From contig CAZFHZ010000064.1 of the NCBI GenBank assembly GCA_964519015.1, forward strand, positions 1 through 18,794: 18,794 nt of DNA, in the 5' to 3' direction. The DNA is from CAZFHZ01 sp964519015 (GTDB lineage Bacteria; Blakebacterota; Blakebacteria; Blakebacterales; CAYUVJ01). A program made the position numbers and the translations under genes. Below are positions 14,840-18,794 of the stretch, piece after piece (positions within the stretch are counted from its first letter, which is position 1; every line of letters begins with the position of its first letter). The notes below the pieces were generated by a model that was not told the DNA's origin, did no database searches, and worked only from the letters and a program-made list of their open reading frames with translations.

Positions 14840-17040
14840 CCCGGTCCGTTCAGGGTCCATAGTCGGCGGTACCGCTCGTAATGGTTGAGCACGCTGCGCA
14901 CGTAGTTCCTCGTCTCCTCATAACCGATGGCTTCGAGGAAAGTTTCCGGCCGCTCGTCCTCCAGTCCCCTCTCCCACCGGCGCACGTTGGTCGCTCCGCC
15001 GTTGTAGGCCGCCAGCGCCTTGGGCACCGAACCGTCGAACTGCTCGATCAGACGGGCCAGGTAGGGGACGCCCAGAGCCAGGTTGCGGTCGGGATCGTAG
15101 AGGTCCTCCGGTTCGACTGCCGGGAGCCGCAGGCGACGGGCCCACTCGCTGGCTGTGTCCGGCATGAGCTGGAGCAGACCCCGGGCGCCGGCGAAGGAAC
15201 GGGCATCGCTCCGGTAGAGGCTCTCCTGTTTCATCAGCGCCAGCACGAGCAGCGGGTCTACCTCGTAGCGCCCGGTGTGGGGAAGGAGGCGGTCGAGCCA
15301 GTAGAGAGGATACTCCAGATCGGTCCGCCGCCGGTCCCCGTCCGGCCAGCGGTAGCCGTCGCGGAGACGTTCACCGAGCCGGGCGGCCGCATCGTAGGCG
15401 CCGCCGGCCACGCAGCGTTCCCACACCGTGTAGAGCCGGTCGCGGTCGAGCCGCCGGTGGTCGAGCGACTCGAGCAGCGCCGCTTCACCGGTCTGCTCCT
15501 GCCCGATCCGCAGAAGGGTGATGCCGGCGGCCAGTCCCGGGTCCGCCCACTCCGGTACGGTCAGGGTGAGGGGGGGGACCCAATCGAGCGGAGGCTGGTG
15601 GCGGAGCGGCTGCGGGCGTCCCAGTTCGGCCGCCGCCCGTTCGCCGTACCAGGTACCGGGGAAGGCGTCGGCGGCCCGCTCCTGGTAGGCCCGGGCGGCC
15701 GCCGAGTCCCCTTCGGCCCAGGCCATCCGGCCCGCCCAAGACCACCCTTGGGCCTTCTCTTCCGGATGGAAGACCCCCGAGCCGAGCCGCACGTACCAGC
15801 GACGGGCTTCCCCCCACGCCTGCTGCCGGCGGGCGCAGTTGCCGAGCTGGAAGAGGGCCGCCGCGTTCTCCCAGTAGGTGGGATGCTCCTGGATGAGCCG
15901 GGTCAGCACCTGCCGGGCGGCCGAGCAGTCGCCGCTCCCCAGCCGGTCGGCGGCCAGGCGGAGGGCTCGAGGCGTCCAGCGGCTGTGCGGGTAGGTGTCG
16001 GCGAAAGCGACCAGGGCGGCCGCCCCCGCCGCCCGGTCACTGCTCGAGGCCACGGCCTGCGCCCGGTAGAACGCGGCCGCGGTGCGCCAGCGGGGGGAGC
16101 CTCCCGCCTCATCCAGCCGGGCGGCTGCGGCCCGCCACTCCTTCTGACGGAAATGGGTCATCCCCAACCAGTAGGCCGCTTCCTGCTTCTCCTCGGTGCT
16201 ACCCGAGCGATACACCCGCTCCAGCGCGGCGCGGGCCCCCGCCCAGTCCGAGATATCGTGCAGGATCCGGCCGGCCCGCAGCAGGGTCGGGGCCTCCTCG
16301 AGACCCTCCTCGAGCAGCCGTCGGGCGGCCCGCCCCCGGGCTTCATCGCTCCCGGGCAGTTCCAGCGCCCGCACCAGCAACTCACGGGCCGCTTCCGGCT
16401 CGGTGGATGCGAGCTGCTCGGCCAGCTCGACCGCGTAGGCGGCCGAGTCGGGATGCCGCTCGGCCACCAGCCGGCGGCGCAGGTCAAGGGCCGTCTCCCG
16501 GTCCCCCCGCCCGGTGGCCAGTTCCAACCGCGCGACCAGCGCCCGCTGCCGGACCGCCCCCCCGGCGTGACGGGAGAGGACCCCGGCCAGCAGGGAGTCG
16601 GCGGCTTCCGGCCGGCCCACCCGGACCAGGAGGTCGGAGGTCAGCAGGTCCACCCAGGCGGCCAGCGGCTCCGGGGCCCCGGCCCGGCCCCGGGCCAGCG
16701 CGACGGTGGCGCTCTCCCAGCGTTCGAGCCGTCCGTAGGCCACCCCGAGCCCGAGCCAGGCATCCCGGGAGGGGGCCTCCCCGTTGACCGTGGCCGCCTC
16801 CAGCAGGCTCACCGCCAGCGGGGTCCGCCCCTCCCGCAGGGCGCGCAGGCCGGCCTCGATCCCCTCCTCGCGGCCGGAGACCGTCTGGATCGGGGCGGCC
16901 ATCGCCGGGTTCCGCGGCGCGCCCGGCCGGCCCGGCGGACGTATCACCAGGACAGCGAGCAGACCCAGGAACACTCCGGGGAGGGCCGGGGAGGGCCAGG
17001 GGCGCGACGGACCGGGGGCATGGTCGGGAGGAAAGGTCAT
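14836..17040 (-). CDS. slt: Soluble-type lytic murein transglycosylase (GH23) with TPR-like N-terminal region
   Basis: A 734-residue envelope enzyme that cleaves peptidoglycan between MurNAc and GlcNAc to form 1,6-anhydro-MurNAc ends. A hydrophobic segment at about residues 20-34 (PGVFLGLLAVLVI) is a signal peptide or anchor. Residues about 60-560 are helical repeats of TPR type (AAYWLGMTHFRQKEWRAAAA, ALFQLGNCARRQQAWGEARR), like the superhelical ring of Slt70. The C-terminal SLT domain (about 590-715) has catalytic Glu606 in LALMKQESLYRSDA, then AGARGLLQLMPDTA, the GVPYLARLI helix, and ALAAYNGGATNVRRW followed by ETRNYVRSVLNHY. These are the family-1 transglycosylase motifs. The ATG at 17040 lies 35 bases after the polymerase stop and has no clear Shine-Dalgarno. 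Its stop overlaps the TonB-like gene (ATGA). The length is slightly above E. coli Slt. The catalytic assignment is firm; the symbol is by architecture. Confidence 0.93.
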   Translation of the reverse strand: MTFPPDHAPGPSRPWPSPALPGVFLGLLAVLVIRPPGRPGAPRNPAMAAPIQTVSGREEGIEAGLRALREGRTPLAVSLLEAATVNGEAPSRDAWLGLGVAYGRLERWESATVALARGRAGAPEPLAAWVDLLTSDLLVRVGRPEAADSLLAGVLSRHAGGAVRQRALVARLELATGRGDRETALDLRRRLVAERHPDSAAYAVELAEQLASTEPEAARELLVRALELPGSDEARGRAARRLLEEGLEEAPTLLRAGRILHDISDWAGARAALERVYRSGSTEEKQEAAYWLGMTHFRQKEWRAAAARLDEAGGSPRWRTAAAFYRAQAVASSSDRAAGAAALVAFADTYPHSRWTPRALRLAADRLGSGDCSAARQVLTRLIQEHPTYWENAAALFQLGNCARRQQAWGEARRWYVRLGSGVFHPEEKAQGWSWAGRMAWAEGDSAAARAYQERAADAFPGTWYGERAAAELGRPQPLRHQPPLDWVPPLTLTVPEWADPGLAAGITLLRIGQEQTGEAALLESLDHRRLDRDRLYTVWERCVAGGAYDAAARLGERLRDGYRWPDGDRRRTDLEYPLYWLDRLLPHTGRYEVDPLLVLALMKQESLYRSDARSFAGARGLLQLMPDTASEWARRLRLPAVEPEDLYDPDRNLALGVPYLARLIEQFDGSVPKALAAYNGGATNVRRWERGLEDERPETFLEAIGYEETRNYVRSVLNHYERYRRLWTLNGPG

Positions 17041-17075
17041 GTCGGGATGCACGCTATGTCCCGGGCCCGGTCCGG

Positions 17076-18794
17076 TCAAGGGAGGGTGATGGGGCGGCCT
17101 GGTGTCGGTTGGACACCGCGGCGGGCCGCGGTCTCCCGTTCCAGCACCTCGGGCAGGTCCCCCCGGCCCAGGGTCTGCACCCGCTCGACGGTCAGGCTGA
17201 TCGCCCCCCACTCCTCGTCCACCACCCCGGTCAACAGGAAGGGCCCGCGGGTGAGCAGGCGGGGGGCGTAGCGCCGGTAGACCGCCGGGAAGAGGGTGGT
17301 CTCGTAGAGGGCGGTGGTGTCCTCGAAGGAGATGAACTGCATGACCTCCTCGTGCACCGTGTAGACCGGCTTGGCGGTGACCATCCAGCCCACCGTACGG
17401 ACCCGCCGGCCCAGCTGATCGGCCAGGTCGCGTCCCGCGATGAGGGGGGGGCCCGTCTCGGCCGCCGCCCGCTCGATGGCCGGGCGGTAGAGTTCCAGGG
17501 GGTGGGCGCTGACCAGGAAGCCGAGCGTGGCGGCCTCGAAGGCGAGCAGGGTGCGCCGGTCGTAGTCGGGGGCGGCCGGCGGGGGTCCCGACTCCGGATA
17601 GTCGAGCGGGAGCAGCAGGGGCCGCCCGGCCGGGGCGGGGCGGGGAGCCGAGCCCGGCGCCGGCCGGGGGACCGACCCGCCGCCGGGCGACCGCCGGGTC
17701 TTCTCCCAGACCAGGGCCCGCCACATCAGTTCGGGGCGGCTCCCCTCCCCCAGCCCGTCGAGCGCCCCGCAGCGGATCAGCGCTTCCCCTTCGGTCGGCG
17801 TGAGGGAGAGGCGGGCCGCCAGGTCGGCGAAGCCTCCGAAGGGGCCCCCCCGTTCCCGTTCGGCCACCAGCGCCCGGGCGCTGGCGGCGGCCAGCCCCCC
17901 GACCTGCTCCAGGCCCACCCGCAGCCAGCCCCGCGTCTGCCCCGGCCCCGGTTCCGGGTCGGTCTGCCCGGTCCAGGCGAAGAGACTCTCGTTCACGTCG
18001 GGCAGGCGCAGCTCCAGCCCCATGCGCATGGCCTCGGAGACGTAGGCCAGCGGGGAGTAGAACCCGCCGTGGTTGGAGAGAACCGCGGCCATGAACTCGG
18101 CCGGGTAGTGGGCGCGCAGCCAGGCCGCCTGGAAGGAGACCAGCGCATAGGAAGCCGAGTGGGCCTTGCAGAACGAGTACCCGGCGAAGGAGGCGATCTG
18201 CCGCCACAGCTCGGCGGTCACCCCGGGGTCCACCCCGCGCTCGAGCGCTCCCTCGGTGAACTGCCGCCGGTAGCGTTCCAGCCGCTCGTGGTTGCGCTTC
18301 TTGCTCATGCTCTTGCGCAGCCCGTCGGCATCGGCGAGGGAGAGCCCGGCGATGTGATGGGCGACCTTGATGACATCCTCCTGGTAGCACATCACCCCGT
18401 AGGTGTCCCCCAGCAGGTCCTCCAGCTCCGGGTGGAGCCAGGTGAAGGGCGCCCCGTGGTGGCGCTCGATGTAGGCGTGCATCATTCCGCTGCGCGAGAC
18501 CCCGGGGCGGATGATGCTGGAGGCGGCCACCAGGGTGGCGAAGTCGCGGCAGTGCAGTTTGCGGACCAGTCCCCGGGTGGCCGGGCTCTCGATATAGAAG
18601 CAGCCCACCGTATCCCCCCGGGCGATGAGCTCCCGGGTGGCCTGGTCGCGGGTGGGGTCGAAGTGGACGTAGGAGACCCGCCGCCCGTGCTGCTGCTCGA
18701 TCCGGGTGCAGGCGTCGTCGATCACGGCCAGGGAGCGGTTGCCCAGCAGGTCGATCTTGACCAGCCCGGCATCCTCCACCGGGTACATGTCCCA
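17076..18794 (-). CDS. dnaE: DNA polymerase III alpha subunit (DnaE family), C-terminal 572 residues, 5' end off the window
   Basis: The visible part runs from within the polymerase palm/fingers to the natural stop. Recognisable blocks are GLVKIDLLGNRSLAVIDDA, TVGCFYIESPATRGLVRKL, SSIIRPGVSRSGMM, YGVMCYQEDVIKVAHHIAGL, the LRKSMSKKR segment, FAGYSFCKAHSASYALVSFQ and YPAEFMAAVLSNHGGFYSP. A helix-hairpin-helix region follows (LTPTEGEALIRCGALDGLG), then a Pro/Gly-rich linker and a C-terminal OB fold (VRTVGWMVTAKPVYTVHEE through LLTGVVDEEWGAISLTVERV). The PHP domain and catalytic aspartates lie beyond the window. The FYIESP/SSIIRPG variant is the type I associate with Bacteroidota and some deltaproteobacterial DnaE proteins, often labelled error-prone DnaE. 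It differs from E. coli DnaE wording. Whether it is the replicative or a translesion copy cannot be decided here; no imuA/imuB is visible. The reading is open to the right edge, beginning WDMYPVE. Confidence 0.92.
   Translation of the reverse strand, partial: WDMYPVEDAGLVKIDLLGNRSLAVIDDACTRIEQQHGRRVSYVHFDPTRDQATRELIARGDTVGCFYIESPATRGLVRKLHCRDFATLVAASSIIRPGVSRSGMMHAYIERHHGAPFTWLHPELEDLLGDTYGVMCYQEDVIKVAHHIAGLSLADADGLRKSMSKKRNHERLERYRRQFTEGALERGVDPGVTAELWRQIASFAGYSFCKAHSASYALVSFQAAWLRAHYPAEFMAAVLSNHGGFYSPLAYVSEAMRMGLELRLPDVNESLFAWTGQTDPEPGPGQTRGWLRVGLEQVGGLAAASARALVAERERGGPFGGFADLAARLSLTPTEGEALIRCGALDGLGEGSRPELMWRALVWEKTRRSPGGGSVPRPAPGSAPRPAPAGRPLLLPLDYPESGPPPAAPDYDRRTLLAFEAATLGFLVSAHPLELYRPAIERAAAETGPPLIAGRDLADQLGRRVRTVGWMVTAKPVYTVHEEVMQFISFEDTTALYETTLFPAVYRRYAPRLLTRGPFLLTGVVDEEWGAISLTVERVQTLGRGDLPEVLERETAARRGVQPTPGRPITLP

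Noticed and set aside
17041..18390. Upstream extension of the transglycosylase frame to 1184 residues
   Set aside because: The extra part overlaps the strongly supported DnaE frame and is Arg/Gly/Pro-rich without motifs. The hydrophobic N-terminal segment begins just after the ATG at 17040.

Overview
This is a very GC-rich window with G or C at most third codon positions. Every gene I can support lies on the minus strand, so transcription runs from high to low coordinates. The genes encode outer-membrane barrels, a lipoprotein, a TonB/ExbBD-type energy-transduction pair and a periplasmic lytic transglycosylase. That indicates a diderm (Gram-negative) bacterium. The DnaE variant resembles those I recall from Bacteroidota and some deltaproteobacterial lineages, and the outer-membrane protein begins like PorV/FadL proteins. 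A high-GC member of the FCB group or a related candidate phylum (Gemmatimonadota-like, for example) is a reasonable guess, but the window alone cannot fix the taxon. A run of 10 Ns inside exbD shows that this is a scaffolded draft assembly, probably a metagenome bin.

Layout in order of transcription, right to left. (1) 18794-13823: the C-terminal half of a DnaE-family polymerase, a TPR-containing soluble-type lytic transglycosylase, and, overlapping its stop by ATGA, a TonB-like membrane-anchored protein with a novel C-terminal domain. (2) 13822-13541: a spacer with a hairpin just past the upstream stop and an AT-rich, promoter-like island containing a small palindrome. (3) 13540-10355: a lipoprotein with a Trp/Tyr-rich block, a 13-residue tandem repeat and a Gly/Ser tail, followed by a PorV/FadL-type outer-membrane protein. 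(4) 10354-10222: a spacer with short repeats. (5) 10221-6025: a 1398-residue polytopic NtrY-like sensor kinase with no response regulator beside it. (6) 5883-1: a compact cluster of a TPR-superhelix protein of about 1020 residues, a TonB-dependent-receptor-like barrel that appears to lack the plug domain, exbB and exbD (truncated by the window edge). Junctions here are 4-base overlap, 25 bases and 1 base.

The most interesting unit is the last one. A secreted TPR scaffold, a plugless TonB-box-like barrel and a proton-driven ExbB/ExbD motor appear to be one transcription unit. This suggests a dedicated, energised envelope machine rather than a standard nutrient receptor. The Trp/Tyr-rich lipoprotein paired with an outer-membrane barrel is a second candidate for an undescribed surface system. 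I saw no tRNA, rRNA, CRISPR array, insertion sequence or phage gene.
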